Below are positions 34,440 to 43,559 of a stretch of DNA of 64,000 nucleotides, one piece after another. A program made the position numbers and the translations under genes. Numbering within the stretch: the stretch's first letter is position 1; each line of letters opens with the position of its first letter. Origin of the DNA: Micromonospora echinospora (GTDB lineage Bacteria; Actinomycetota; Actinomycetes; Mycobacteriales; Micromonosporaceae); NCBI RefSeq assembly GCF_900091495.1, contig NZ_LT607413.1:7695501-7759500 (forward strand), given 5' to 3'. The notes under the pieces were generated by a model. That model made no database searches. It was not told where the DNA came from and saw only the letters and a program-made list of their open reading frames with translations.

Positions 34440-36207
34440 CGGCCCCGGACGCCCGCGCCGCCGAGCTGGACGAGCTGGCCCGCCTCGCCGCGATCGAGGC
34501 GCGGAAGGCCGTCGCCGCCCACGCCCTGACGACGATCGAGGCATTCCCGCTCGACGGGTCGATTAAGACCCTCGGATGGGGCGTTGTCGATTGGGTCGAA
34601 GCGTGGTTGCTTCAGCCCGACGGCGACGAGGCCGGCGAGCCCTATCGGCTGACGCGCGAACAACTGAACTTCGTCCTTTGGTTCTACGCCGTAGACGACC
34701 GGGGACGCTTTATCTACCGCCGCGCCGTCCTTAGGAGGGCGAAGGGCTGGGGAAAAGCCCGTTCCTCGGCGCTCTAGCGCTGGCTGAGCTTTGCGGCCCG
34801 GTCAGGTTTTCGCATTGGAGCGCCGAGGGCCGGAACGAGGACCCCCGCCGAGACTTTGAGCCCGTCGGCAAGCCGCACCCCGCGCCATGGATCGTCATTG
34901 CGGGCGTCAGCGAGACGCAGACGGAAAACACCATGGCCGCTATTCGCGCCATGGTCGAGCAGTCGCCATTGGTCGAAGCCGCCGGCCTGGACATCGGTAA
35001 GACACGGATCTTCACGCCGTCGGGCGGAAAGATCATGCCGGTTACCGCGTCCAGCTCGACGCAGGAAGGCGCTCGGCCCTCCTTCGCGATCATGGACGAG
35101 ACGCACCATTGGACGGAATCCAATGGCGGGTATGCCCTCGCCCGCGTGATCCGGCGCAACCTCGCGAAGTCCCGCGACGGCATGGCCCGCGCAATCGAGA
35201 CCACAAACGCGCACGCGCCAGGTCAGGACAGCGTCGCCGAAATCTCTTACCTCGCGTACCTCGCGATGAAGGAGAAGCGCACCCGCGCGACCGGCATCCT
35301 GTACGACTCCCGCGAGGCCCCGGGGCACATCGACCTTTCCGACCGCGACGAGCTGATGAACGGCCTCGCGATGGCCTACGGCGATTCGCTCTGGGTCGAC
35401 CTCGAACGCATCGCCGAGGAGGTCTACGACCCGGCGACGCCGCCCGAGGAGGCGCGACGGTTCTACCTGAACCAAATCGTCGCCGCTGCGGATTCCTGGG
35501 TCGCCCCGCACGAGTACGACGCGAACGGCCCGGAAGAGCGCCGCAAGAATGGCCTCCCCGATCTGGCACCGCTGAAGCGCAGTGAGCCTGGGAAGTGGCG
35601 CGAGGCCGACACGGTTTGCCTCGGCTTCGACGGCGGGCGGACCGACGATAGCTCGGCCCTCGTCGCCGTGAGAATGAGCGACGGCGCGGCCTTCCTGCTC
35701 GGCCTTTGGGAGAAGCCCGAAGGACCGTCCGGCGTCGGTTGGGAAGTCAATCAGGACGACGTACGGGGTGTGGTTGACCACGCCTTCGCGACGCTGGACG
35801 TGGTCGCTTTCTTCTCGGACGTCGCCCAATGGGAAACCGACGTCGACCGCTGGCGCGAATTGCACGGGGAAAGACTCCTCGTGAAGGCAACCACCCGCCA
35901 TACGGTCGCGTGGGACATGCGCGGTCACAAGGCCGAGACTGTCCGCGCGACGGAAGCCCTTCACCGGGCCTTCATCGACGGCGAGGTCCCGCACGATGGC
36001 GAGCCCCGACTTCGGCGTCACGTCCTGAACGCCCGCCGCCGGCCGAATCAGTACGGAATTGGATTCGGCAAGGAAACGCGCGAGAGCCCGAAGAAGGTCG
36101 ACGCCCTGGCCGCGCTTCTCCTCGCGGTTATGGCCAGGTCCCGCGTGATCGCGGAAGGCGCGCTCGCGAAGCGTCGCCGGCCGACCGGCCGCCTGTACGG
36201 GTTCTAA
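34436..36207 (+). CDS. Terminase large subunit, needs -1 frameshift at Walker A
   Basis: The packaging ATPase/nuclease is split between two frames. The first frame (34436-34777) gives residues 1-107 up to RRAVLRRAKGWGK, then runs out in ARSSAL. Shifting -1 at GGGAAAA (34750-34756) continues SPFLGALALAELCGPVRF without a break, restoring Walker A as GWGKSPF. The rest of the ATPase (SFAIMDETHHW, Walker B) and nuclease (CLGFDGGRTDDSSALVAV; ALAALLLAVMARSR) is intact to 36207, about 590 residues in all. Either a one-base deletion has inactivated packaging, or ribosomes shift at this canonical heptamer. A sequencing error in the A-run is also possible. Confidence 0.85.
34750..34756 (+). promoter_or_regulatory. 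GGGAAAA slippery heptamer in terminase
   Basis: Read as G-GGA-AAA in the zero frame; a -1 slip continues as AGC CCG TTC. A small stem GCGCT-CT-AGCGC follows at 34770-34781, within range of a stimulatory structure. Confidence 0.55.
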
Positions 36208-36218
36208 CCCGCCCCCTC

Positions 36219-36226
36219 GTTTAAAC
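36219..36226. promoter_or_regulatory. GTTTAAAC site before portal
   Basis: CCTCGTTTAAACCCTC lies between the terminase and portal genes, 19 bp before the portal start. Confidence 0.4.
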
Positions 36227-36244
36227 CCTCTTAGGAGCCCGTCC

Positions 36245-37645
36245 GTGCCTATCACTGACGGCGCGGTCGTTGGCCTCGCCGAGGAATTGATCGCCGAGCA
36301 CCGGGCCGCCACCGGGAACCCGCACGACGGGCCCGGGAAGGTGGCCCGGTATCTGCGCGGCGAGCACGATCTTCCGTACATGCCGCGCGGGGCCCGCGCC
36401 GAATATGTCTCCCTCGCGAAGAAGTCCATCACTAACTGGCTCCCGCTGATCAGCGAGACCTACGTGAAGGGTCTCTTCGTAGACGGCTACCGCGCGAAGA
36501 AGAGCACCGAGAACGCGAAGCCCTGGGACTACTGGCAGGAAAACCGCCTCGACGCCCGGCAGACCATCGCCCATCGGGGCGCGCTGGAATACGGCGCGGC
36601 GTACGTCCGCGTCCTGCCCGGTGGCCCGAAGGCCCCGAGCATCCGCCCCCTACCGGCGCTGAAGACCTGGGCGCTGTACGAGGACGACGACGACGAGTGG
36701 CCGACCCTCGCCGTGTACGTCAAGGGGAAGAGCGCGGACGGGGCGCAGCTCTACGAGGTGTACGACGACCGCCACGTCTACCACCTGGCGTTGCCGAAGG
36801 GCGAGCGCCTGAAGGTCTACCAGGTCGACGCTCACGGCCTGGGCGTGACGCCGCTGGCGCGCTTCCGGGACCGCCTGGACGGCGACAACCGAGGCATTGT
36901 GTCCCCGTTGCTGGTCCTTCAGGACCGGATCAACGAGGCCGTCTTCGCCCTGCTGATCGCCCTTCAGTACGCGTCGTTCCGCCAGCGCTGGGCAACCGGC
37001 CTCGCGATCCCCACTGTGGACGACCCCGAGAGTCCGCTCTACGGCCAGCCGGTCGAGCCGTTTCACGCCGCCGTCGACCGCCTTTGGGTCACGGACTCGC
37101 CGGACGCGAAGTTTGGCGACTTCGCTCAGACCGACGTCGGTGGGCACCTGGAAACCTACGGGTCCGGCGTGCGGACGCTGGCCGCTATCGCGCAGTTGTC
37201 GCCTCACGTCCTCCTCGGCGACCTGGTCAACCTGAGCGCCGACGCGCTGGCCGCCGCCGAGGCGAGCACGCAGCGCAAGATCGGCGAGTACGAAACGCTC
37301 TTCGGGGAGTCCTGGGAGCAGACGCTTCGGCTGGCTGCCCACGCTGCGGGCGACAGCGCCGCCGCGAAGGACACGTCCTCGCAGGTCCGCTGGCGCGACA
37401 CCGAGGCCCGCAGCATGGCCGCCGCAGTCGACGCCCTCGGGAAGATGGTCACGATGTTGGCCGTCCCCGCCGAGGCCGCATGGGAGCGCATCCCGGGCGT
37501 GACCGACACGGACGTCCAGCGCTGGCGCGAGATGGCGAAGAGCCCCGACGGCCTGGCGCAGCTCGCCGCCATCTTCGACCGCCAGTCGGCGACCCCCGCG
37601 AAGCCGGCCGACCAGCCGGCGAAGGAGGCCCCCGTGAAGGAGTGA
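36245..37645 (+). CDS. Portal protein (SPP1 gp6-like)
   Basis: A 466-residue portal that forms the dodecameric DNA gate at one capsid vertex. Typical segments are YVSLAKKSITNWLPLISETYVKGLFVDGYR, QENRLDARQTIAHRGALEYGAAYV, GIVSPLLVLQDRINEAVFALLIALQYASFRQRW and LSADALAAAEASTQRKIGEYETLFGESWEQ. The long C-terminal helices end in a flexible Lys/Pro tail. TTAGGAGCCCGTCC precedes GTG at 36245. Order terminase-portal-MuF is standard. Confidence 0.9.
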   Translation: MPITDGAVVGLAEELIAEHRAATGNPHDGPGKVARYLRGEHDLPYMPRGARAEYVSLAKKSITNWLPLISETYVKGLFVDGYRAKKSTENAKPWDYWQENRLDARQTIAHRGALEYGAAYVRVLPGGPKAPSIRPLPALKTWALYEDDDDEWPTLAVYVKGKSADGAQLYEVYDDRHVYHLALPKGERLKVYQVDAHGLGVTPLARFRDRLDGDNRGIVSPLLVLQDRINEAVFALLIALQYASFRQRWATGLAIPTVDDPESPLYGQPVEPFHAAVDRLWVTDSPDAKFGDFAQTDVGGHLETYGSGVRTLAAIAQLSPHVLLGDLVNLSADALAAAEASTQRKIGEYETLFGESWEQTLRLAAHAAGDSAAAKDTSSQVRWRDTEARSMAAAVDALGKMVTMLAVPAEAAWERIPGVTDTDVQRWREMAKSPDGLAQLAAIFDRQSATPAKPADQPAKEAPVKE

Positions 37646-37649
37646 CCCC

Positions 37650-40538
37650 GTGGCCGCCCTGACGACGCACAACCTTGCCGAGAGCTACCGCGTAACACAG
37701 GCGAAGGTGGCGACCGAGGCTGCGGCCGGGGTTGCCCTGGCGGTGAAGACCCTGCTCAACCCTGCGAACCTGACGAAGTCCTTCCCCGCGTACGCCGCAG
37801 CGGCCGGGAAGATCATCGCCGACGCCCGCGTGAAGGCCGCCGAGCAGGGCGGCGCGTTCTACCTGGCGCATCGGAAGGCGTCCGGCGTGACCGGCGCTAT
37901 GCCCGAAATCGCGTGGGCTCCGCAGCTTCCCGCCGGCCAGCTCGCGACATCTCTTCTCGTGACCGGCCCGGTCGCCGTGAAGAAGGCTTTCACGATGGGT
38001 GCCAGCGTCCCGCAAGCCCTGGCCGCCGCCGAGGTGAAGGCCGCCGGGGCTGCGTACCGGCACACAGCGAACGGTGGCCGGGGCACGATCAAGGGCACCG
38101 CCTACCGCGACGCGAAGGCGATCGGGTGGGCCCGCGTGAGCGATGGCCGCCCCTGCGATTTCTGCGCGATGCTGGCGAGTCGTGGCGCGGTCTACGAGAG
38201 CGCGACGACCGCCGGCTTGACCGACGACGGCGACCGTTACCACGACAACTGCGGTTGCTTCGTCGTCCCCGTTTACACGCGTAGCGACCCGATCCCGGGC
38301 CTCGGCCCGCAGCTCGAAAAGCTCTGGAAAGACGCCACGAAGCGGGCGAAGGCTTCGCAGGGCACCGACGAACCGAAGACCGCGTCGCAGATGTTCCGGG
38401 CCCTCTACCGCGAGCGGTATCCGGAGGGCTCGAACCCCTCGCAGATGATCGCGGACGCCCACCTCGACGCCTTCCGGCTGGAAGCGGAGAAGAACCGGAC
38501 CGTCTTCGAGGCGAAGGCCGCCCGGGAAGCCGAGAAGGCCGCGAAGGCTGCCGCAGAGGCCGCCGCCGAAGCCGAGCGCATCGCCCAGGCCGCCGCCGAG
38601 GGCATGTCCCGCCCGAAGCCGAAGCGCGAGAACCTGAAGCACGTCGGTACGGCCGGGGGCTCGCACGGCGCGACGATCTGGGAAGACACGTCGACCGGCG
38701 AGCGATGGATATTCAAGCCGCAGGCCGACGTCATGAACGCCATCGACGTCGCTACCGCGAAGCTGGCGAAGCGGGTCGGCCGCCCCGCCGCTGACACGTA
38801 CGCCTTCGAGCTGGACGGCCGGCTCGGCTCGCTTCAACGGATGCTTCCCGGGGGCGACGCGTTCCCGGGCCCCGACTCCCAGCGGATCGACCCGACGGCG
38901 CTGTCAGACGCCGACGCCCTGGCACTTCAGAAAGAGCACGTCATCGACTGGCTCTTCGCCAACCACGACGCCCACAAGGCGAACTTCGTCCGGGACGCGG
39001 ACGGCCAGCTCGCCGGCATCGACAAGGGCCAGGCGTTGAAGTTCTTCGGCCGCGACCGGCTCGACTGGACCTTCCACGCGAACGAACACGAGCCGATCTA
39101 CACCACGATCTATCGCGCGTTCGCCGAAGGGAAGGACGTCGCGCTTCAGGACCCGGCGCAAGGCGAGCTGTCCGTCTTCATCCGGTCCGTTATGGACATG
39201 CCAGACGACGACCTGCGCGACCTGTTCCGCCCCTACGCCGAGGCCGCCGCCCGGCGCGGGTGGCTGCTGACCGGCAACCACTGGAAGCCCGACGCGCTCG
39301 AACCGCTGGCCGCCGGCCTGAAGCCCAACGACGTGAGCGTCTTCCTGGACGCGCTGGTCGCCCGGAAGAACCGCCTCGCCGGCGATTTCGCCCAGCTCTA
39401 CGCCCGCGCGAAGGCCGAGCGGACGAAGGTCGAGGCCGAGGCGAAGGCCGCCGCCGCGAAGGCCGCCCTCGTGAAGAAGTGGAAGGGCAAGCCTGCCCCC
39501 GCGCCCCCCGACAAGCCGAAGCCGCCGCAGGTCGACCGGGCCCGCTATTTCGATGGCTGGCTGGCGAAGGTCAAGGCCCGCTACGAGGCGTTCGCCCCCG
39601 GCAAGAAGCTCGAAGACTCGCTGAACTGGCATCACGTCCAGGCGGTCATCGACGGCGAGAACCTTCCCGCGCTGGAAGCGCTGAAGGACGGTCACTACGT
39701 CGATTGGGACCTTTATCAGGAGGCCGCCGACCTCTGGGGTGACGTCGCCGAGGCACAGCAGAAGGCCGACCAGGACGGCGACTACCTGAAGGCCCTCCGG
39801 TCGTACAAAAACCGGCTGACTCGCTACAAGCGGTACCTCGCCGAGTGGCGCGAGGTGAACGGCTCGGGCGGGCTGGCCGGCATGGACGCCGACGCGGTCA
39901 AGCACAGCTCGTTTGACGAGGGCGACGCGTGGGCGACCCGGTCCCTTACGGTGCCCCGAGGGGAGCACGCGGAAGCGATCACGACTTACTCCGGAAGCTC
40001 TTATGAGGACTGGAATGGGGCGCTCCGCACACACGCGGACCCGCACACCCCGCCGCCAGGCACATGGGCGAAGTTAACGACTGACGCCGACGGGGCTTTC
40101 GCGCCGACCCCGGAAGCGGTGGTCGTCCACCGGGGTACGACCTGGATGGAGTTCGCGTTTCCCGATGGGACGCGGACGGGGAGCCTCCCGCCCCCGGACC
40201 CCCGCGAGCTTATCGGCACGGTGCAGGTGCAGCACGGCTATGGGTCGGTGTCCGTAGGTCACCGTTCAGCGTTCAGCTTTCAGCCGGTGCAGCTCGTGAT
40301 CCGGGTACCTGCCGGGCACGGGGCTACGTGGGTTCGACCGATCTCCCGATTTCCTCACGAGTACGAAGTCCTGTTGCAGCGGTCGACGCGGTCCTACGTT
40401 CACGACATCTATCAGGACCCATCGGGCACATGGGTGGTCGAGCTGGAAGTCCTGCCGATGGACGCCGACCCGGCTTCCTACGCCGGACTAACCCCGATGC
40501 CTCGGGCGGTGAAGCCGCCGCTCAACCCGTATGCGTGA
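37650..40538 (+). CDS. MuF head protein with kinase-like and ADP-ribosyltransferase domains
   Basis: A 962-residue multidomain capsid protein. Residues 1-225 are the MuF-type head-morphogenesis domain, with GRPCDFCAMLASRG (Cys169, Cys172) and YHDNCGCF (His198, Cys201, Cys203). Residues about 335-520 resemble a HipA/PI4-kinase fold: IFKP (Lys356), catalytic loop NHDAHKANF (438-446) and GIDKGQ (Asp458). A coiled, charged linker follows. Residues about 770-950 fit an R-S-E ADP-ribosyltransferase: VVVHRGTTW (Arg828), YGSVSV (Ser866-Ser868) and FPHEYEVLLQRST (Glu904-x-Glu906). MuF proteins enter the cell with DNA, so the C-terminal enzymes are likely delivered effectors. Domain calls are by motif only. 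Confidence 0.85.
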   Translation: MAALTTHNLAESYRVTQAKVATEAAAGVALAVKTLLNPANLTKSFPAYAAAAGKIIADARVKAAEQGGAFYLAHRKASGVTGAMPEIAWAPQLPAGQLATSLLVTGPVAVKKAFTMGASVPQALAAAEVKAAGAAYRHTANGGRGTIKGTAYRDAKAIGWARVSDGRPCDFCAMLASRGAVYESATTAGLTDDGDRYHDNCGCFVVPVYTRSDPIPGLGPQLEKLWKDATKRAKASQGTDEPKTASQMFRALYRERYPEGSNPSQMIADAHLDAFRLEAEKNRTVFEAKAAREAEKAAKAAAEAAAEAERIAQAAAEGMSRPKPKRENLKHVGTAGGSHGATIWEDTSTGERWIFKPQADVMNAIDVATAKLAKRVGRPAADTYAFELDGRLGSLQRMLPGGDAFPGPDSQRIDPTALSDADALALQKEHVIDWLFANHDAHKANFVRDADGQLAGIDKGQALKFFGRDRLDWTFHANEHEPIYTTIYRAFAEGKDVALQDPAQGELSVFIRSVMDMPDDDLRDLFRPYAEAAARRGWLLTGNHWKPDALEPLAAGLKPNDVSVFLDALVARKNRLAGDFAQLYARAKAERTKVEAEAKAAAAKAALVKKWKGKPAPAPPDKPKPPQVDRARYFDGWLAKVKARYEAFAPGKKLEDSLNWHHVQAVIDGENLPALEALKDGHYVDWDLYQEAADLWGDVAEAQQKADQDGDYLKALRSYKNRLTRYKRYLAEWREVNGSGGLAGMDADAVKHSSFDEGDAWATRSLTVPRGEHAEAITTYSGSSYEDWNGALRTHADPHTPPPGTWAKLTTDADGAFAPTPEAVVVHRGTTWMEFAFPDGTRTGSLPPPDPRELIGTVQVQHGYGSVSVGHRSAFSFQPVQLVIRVPAGHGATWVRPISRFPHEYEVLLQRSTRSYVHDIYQDPSGTWVVELEVLPMDADPASYAGLTPMPRAVKPPLNPYA
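38270..38279 (+). promoter_or_regulatory. GTTTACACG motif (site 6), intragenic
   Basis: CGTTTACACG encodes V-Y-T in the MuF gene. Confidence 0.5.
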
Positions 40539-40578
40539 CCTGCGCTGATACGCTGAAGGATCGATGAAGGGAGGGCCG

Positions 40579-40908
40579 ATGCCCTGGCGCGAGCAACCGG
40601 CAGACCTGGTCTTCGCCCCACCCCGCTACCCGGCGCACGACTACACCGGTCCGGGTGAGATCGTCACGGTTCGCCTCGGCCGCGAGGTCGTTGGGTACCT
40701 GACCCGCAAGGGCTGGGACGGCGTCGGCTGGCTCCCGCGCCCCGGCCTGACCGAGGATGCCGACATCGTTCGCGTCCTGGTCTACGACATCTTGCGTGAC
40801 GCCGCAGCCGAGGGCAGGCCCTTGGTTGAAGCGTGGGCGGAAGTCCTGGACTTCACGACCCACGACGCCCCCGTCACGGCACCCCTGGACGGGCTGCGCG
40901 GCGACTGA
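40579..40908 (+). CDS. Small protein after MuF effector; putative immunity protein
   Basis: A 109-residue acidic soluble protein, PWREQPADLVFAPPRYPAHDY...GREVVGYLTRKG...VRVLVYDILRDAAAEGRPLVEAWAEVLDFTTHD, without a recognised family. It starts 40 bp after the toxin-like MuF gene (GGGAGGGCCG before ATG; an earlier ATG at 40564 is possible) and both end at a strong terminator before the scaffold gene. In polymorphic-toxin loci the gene directly after the toxin domain usually encodes its immunity protein. Position is the only evidence; a head-assembly function is the alternative. Confidence 0.65.
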   Translation: MPWREQPADLVFAPPRYPAHDYTGPGEIVTVRLGREVVGYLTRKGWDGVGWLPRPGLTEDADIVRVLVYDILRDAAAEGRPLVEAWAEVLDFTTHDAPVTAPLDGLRGD

Positions 40909-40924
40909 CCGCCCCGCCCTCTGA

Positions 40925-40959
40925 GAAGGCCCCTGAGCGCCCAGCGCCCGGGGGCCTTC
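40925..40959 (+). terminator. Terminator after putative toxin-immunity pair
   Basis: GAAGGCCCC and GGGGCCTTC form a stem (with inner GCGC pairing) followed by GTCTTCCCC. Confidence 0.8.
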
Positions 40960-40979
40960 GTCTTCCCCTGACCTATCCA

Positions 40980-40995
40980 CGCTAAACGCTTAGCG
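40980..40995 (+). promoter_or_regulatory. CGCTAAACG-type site before scaffold
   Basis: CGCTAAACGCTTAGCG, an imperfect palindrome, between a terminator and the scaffold gene. Confidence 0.6.
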
Positions 40996-41068
40996 GGCTA
41001 CTCAGGGGCCGCAACACCCCTTCACGCGGGCAGGTCCCGCGCCCCTACCCGACCCAGGAGGTCGACCC

Positions 41069-41620
41069 ATGCCCGAGCCCGTGACCCCGCCTGCCGACCC
41101 GGCCCCGACCGGCACCCCGCCGGCTGATCCGGCCCCGTCGGGTGGTGCCGACCCGGGCACTCCGCCCGCCCCGTCCGCGCCCGTCAACCTCGACGGTCCC
41201 TACGACGAGGCACGCGGTACCCGCCTTATCGCGAACCTTCGTGCCGAGCTGGCCGCCGAGAAGGCGAAGCGCCAGACAGGCGAGCCCGCCGACGTCGCCG
41301 CGATGAAGGCGCAGCTCGACGCGATCACTGCCGAGCTGGCGAAGACCCGGACCGACGCGATCGAGGCCGCGAAGAAGGCCGCGATTGCCGAGGCGAAGGT
41401 CCCGGCTCACCTGGCGTCCTACGTGACCGGCGCGACCGCCGAGGAGATCGCCGCGAGCGCCGCGAAGGTCGCCGCCGACTTCGCCGCCGGCCTGCCGACT
41501 GCCTCGGCGGACCCGCTTCCCGGCAAGCCGAAGCCGCAGCTCACGCCCGGCACCGCGCCGAACGACGCCCCCACCGCTTTCGACCCCGTAGCCACCGCTA
41601 AGGCGGCCCGGGGCTTCTGA
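41069..41620 (+). CDS. Capsid scaffold protein
   Basis: A 183-residue protein with a Pro/Ala-rich N-terminal 40 residues, a central coiled coil (TRLIANLRAELAAEKAKRQTG, MKAQLDAITAELAKTRTDAIEAAKKAAIAEAK) and a loose C-terminus. Size, composition and position directly before the capsid gene fit a scaffold that directs shell assembly. CAGGAGGTCGACCC precedes the ATG. Confidence 0.82.
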   Translation: MPEPVTPPADPAPTGTPPADPAPSGGADPGTPPAPSAPVNLDGPYDEARGTRLIANLRAELAAEKAKRQTGEPADVAAMKAQLDAITAELAKTRTDAIEAAKKAAIAEAKVPAHLASYVTGATAEEIAASAAKVAADFAAGLPTASADPLPGKPKPQLTPGTAPNDAPTAFDPVATAKAARGF

Positions 41621-41634
41621 CCCCTGGAGAGGTA

Positions 41635-42552
41635 ATGCCGCACGATTTCGTCATTCCCGAGCAGGTTCTCTCGACCGCAATCGCGTTGGTCAGGGACGAC
41701 CTGAAGATGGCCGCGACCGTCAACCGCGACTACGAGGACAGCTTCGGTGGTGGCCGGGGCACTGTGGTCAACGTCCGGACGCCGAACACCCTGAAGGCCC
41801 GGCGTCGGAAGATGACGCAGGACGGCACTGCGATCACCGTCGACACCATCACCGAGTCGACCATCCCGGTCGAGATGACCGAGCACGTCTACAGCGCCGT
41901 CGACGTGTCGGACCTTCAGATGCGGATGGACATCACCGACTTCACCCGTCAGGTGACGGTCCCGCAGGTCCGGGGCATTGTTGAGGACCTGGAAAACCTG
42001 GTCACGGAGACCATGCAGGCGCTTCCGGAGACGCTGACGCTCGCCTACGACCCGGCGAAGCCGCACCTGACCTTCACGCGGGCCCGGAAGATGCTGCGGG
42101 ACCTGGGTCTGCCGGCCGAGGGCCTCTGGGCGGCAGTAGGCACCGAGGTCTACGCCGAGCTTCTCGACGCGAACGCGATCACCGACGCCTCGCAGTCGGG
42201 CAGCACCGAGGCGCTTCGCAACGCGAACGTCGGCCGCGTGCGCGGTTTCATGACCGTCGAAAACAACAGGTTGGCCGACGACGAGATCATTTTCTACGGC
42301 CGGGACGCGTTCACCCTGGCGATCCGGGCCCCGTTCCCGCCGGACGGCGCGGCGTTCAAGGCTTCGCAGTCCGAGAACGGCTTCGCGATGACCTGGGTCA
42401 AGGACTACGACTCGACCGTCCTGAAGGACCGGAGCGTCTTCCAGACCTACGCGGGCTGCCAGTCGATGCGAGTGAAGCGCCTCGCCTCGGACGGGACGAC
42501 CTCCCTGGTCGTGCCGGCGCTGCGGGTGCTGACCTCGACCGACCCGGCCTGA
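41635..42552 (+). CDS. Major capsid protein, P22 coat-like
   Basis: A 305-residue coat protein with HK97 fold in the P22 coat branch: LVRDDLKMAATVNRDYEDSF, GTVVNVRTPNTLKARR, VEMTEHVYSAVDVSDLQMRMDITDF and GLWAAVGTEVYAELLDAN...GRVRGFMTVENNRL are typical in order. It follows the scaffold by 14 bp with GGAGAGGTA before the ATG. Hundreds of copies form the shell. Confidence 0.9.
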   Translation: MPHDFVIPEQVLSTAIALVRDDLKMAATVNRDYEDSFGGGRGTVVNVRTPNTLKARRRKMTQDGTAITVDTITESTIPVEMTEHVYSAVDVSDLQMRMDITDFTRQVTVPQVRGIVEDLENLVTETMQALPETLTLAYDPAKPHLTFTRARKMLRDLGLPAEGLWAAVGTEVYAELLDANAITDASQSGSTEALRNANVGRVRGFMTVENNRLADDEIIFYGRDAFTLAIRAPFPPDGAAFKASQSENGFAMTWVKDYDSTVLKDRSVFQTYAGCQSMRVKRLASDGTTSLVVPALRVLTSTDPA

Positions 42553-42568
42553 CCGAAGGAGTAGCCCC

Positions 42569-43003
42569 GTGAGCCTGCCCCCGCTCGTCCCGGTCGCCGC
42601 GCTCGAACGGCGGATGGGACTCGACCCCGGCACGCTCACCGGTTCGGACCTCGTCCGGGCGGGGGTGGCGCTCGAAGATGCGTCCGCCCTCGTCCGGGCC
42701 GAAGGGCTGGATTGGGTCGCCGATGACGGGGTCACGATCACGGCCCCGGCCGTGGTGTTGAAGGTCGCCCGGGACGTCGCGCTGCGCCAGTACCGGAACC
42801 CCGACGGCTACCAGGGCGAGAACATCGGCGAGTACGGCTACCAGTACGCGCGTGGGCAGGCCGGCGACGAGTTGACCGCCGCCGAGGTCGCGACCGTACG
42901 CAGGGCCGCAGGTAAAACCGCGGCCTCTGTTTACACGGTTCGGACGCCCTCGGCCTACGAGTGCCCGCCGACCCCCGACCCGTTCCCGGCGGTGACCGCG
43001 TGA
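42569..43003 (+). CDS. Head-tail connector (gp6-like adaptor)
   Basis: A 144-residue protein with helical N-terminal half (VAALERRMGLDPGTLTGSDLVRAGVALEDASALVRAEG) and KVARDVALRQYRNPDGYQGENIGEYGYQY, the usual pattern of the adaptor ring under the portal. GAAGGAGTAGCCCC precedes the GTG start. Contains a GTTTACACG motif at 42928. Confidence 0.82.
   Translation: MSLPPLVPVAALERRMGLDPGTLTGSDLVRAGVALEDASALVRAEGLDWVADDGVTITAPAVVLKVARDVALRQYRNPDGYQGENIGEYGYQYARGQAGDELTAAEVATVRRAAGKTAASVYTVRTPSAYECPPTPDPFPAVTA
42928..42937 (+). promoter_or_regulatory. GTTTACACG motif (site 7), intragenic
   Basis: TGTTTACACG encodes V-Y-T near the end of the connector gene. Confidence 0.5.
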
Positions 43004-43269
43004 GGTACCCCGACACCGTGACCGTCCTGCGGCAGACCACCGCCGACGAGTACGGCAACCCCGGGTCGGGGCCTCACGCCCCCGCCGGCACCTGGCCCGG
43101 CTTCCTGACCGGCGAGACGGTCTTCGCCCCACCCGACGCCGACGTCCAGCGCGGCGACCGGCTGGTCATTGGGGCGGACACGTACGACGTCGAAGGCGAC
43201 CCGGCGCGGCTGCGGTCGCCCTCGCGGACTGTGCTGACCCGCGTCGCGGTCAGGCTGCGGAGGAGGTGA
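43000..43269 (+). CDS. Head-tail joining protein (stopper-like)
   Basis: An 89-residue beta-rich protein: RYPDTVTVLRQTTADEYGN, then DADVQRGDRLVIGADTYDVEGDPARLRSP, the fold pattern of the small stopper/connector proteins between adaptor and tail. GTGA overlap with the preceding gene fixes the start at 43000. Confidence 0.78.
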   Translation: MRYPDTVTVLRQTTADEYGNPGSGPHAPAGTWPGFLTGETVFAPPDADVQRGDRLVIGADTYDVEGDPARLRSPSRTVLTRVAVRLRRR

Positions 43270-43559
43270 CCGTGAAGGTCAAAATCGACTATGACGGCGT
43301 CCGCGCGATCCTGAAGTCCGAAGGCGTAGGTGCCCTAATCGACGGGGCGACCGAGGCCGTCCGCGCTCAGGTCGCGTCGCATCAATCCGTCGTCCGTCAC
43401 AGGATGCCGGTCGACGCCGACCGCTACCAGACCGACCGTGAGGCCGGCGCGGTGACGATCGCTCACGCGGGCGGGCTGGCCGTTCAGGCGAAGTACGGCG
43501 CGCTCACGCAGGCCGCCGCCGCAGCCGGTCTCGAAGTGACCGATCGGGGCGACGAGTGA
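43266..43559 (+). CDS. Minor head-tail protein
   Basis: A 97-residue protein (KVKIDYDGVRAILKSEGVGALIDGATEAVRAQVASH, then AGAVTIAHAGGLAVQAKYGAL) with the form of HK97 gp10/minor capsid joining proteins: an N-terminal helix pair that fits the tail tube end, and a beta region. GTGA overlap on both sides. Confidence 0.75.
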   Translation: MTVKVKIDYDGVRAILKSEGVGALIDGATEAVRAQVASHQSVVRHRMPVDADRYQTDREAGAVTIAHAGGLAVQAKYGALTQAAAAAGLEVTDRGDE

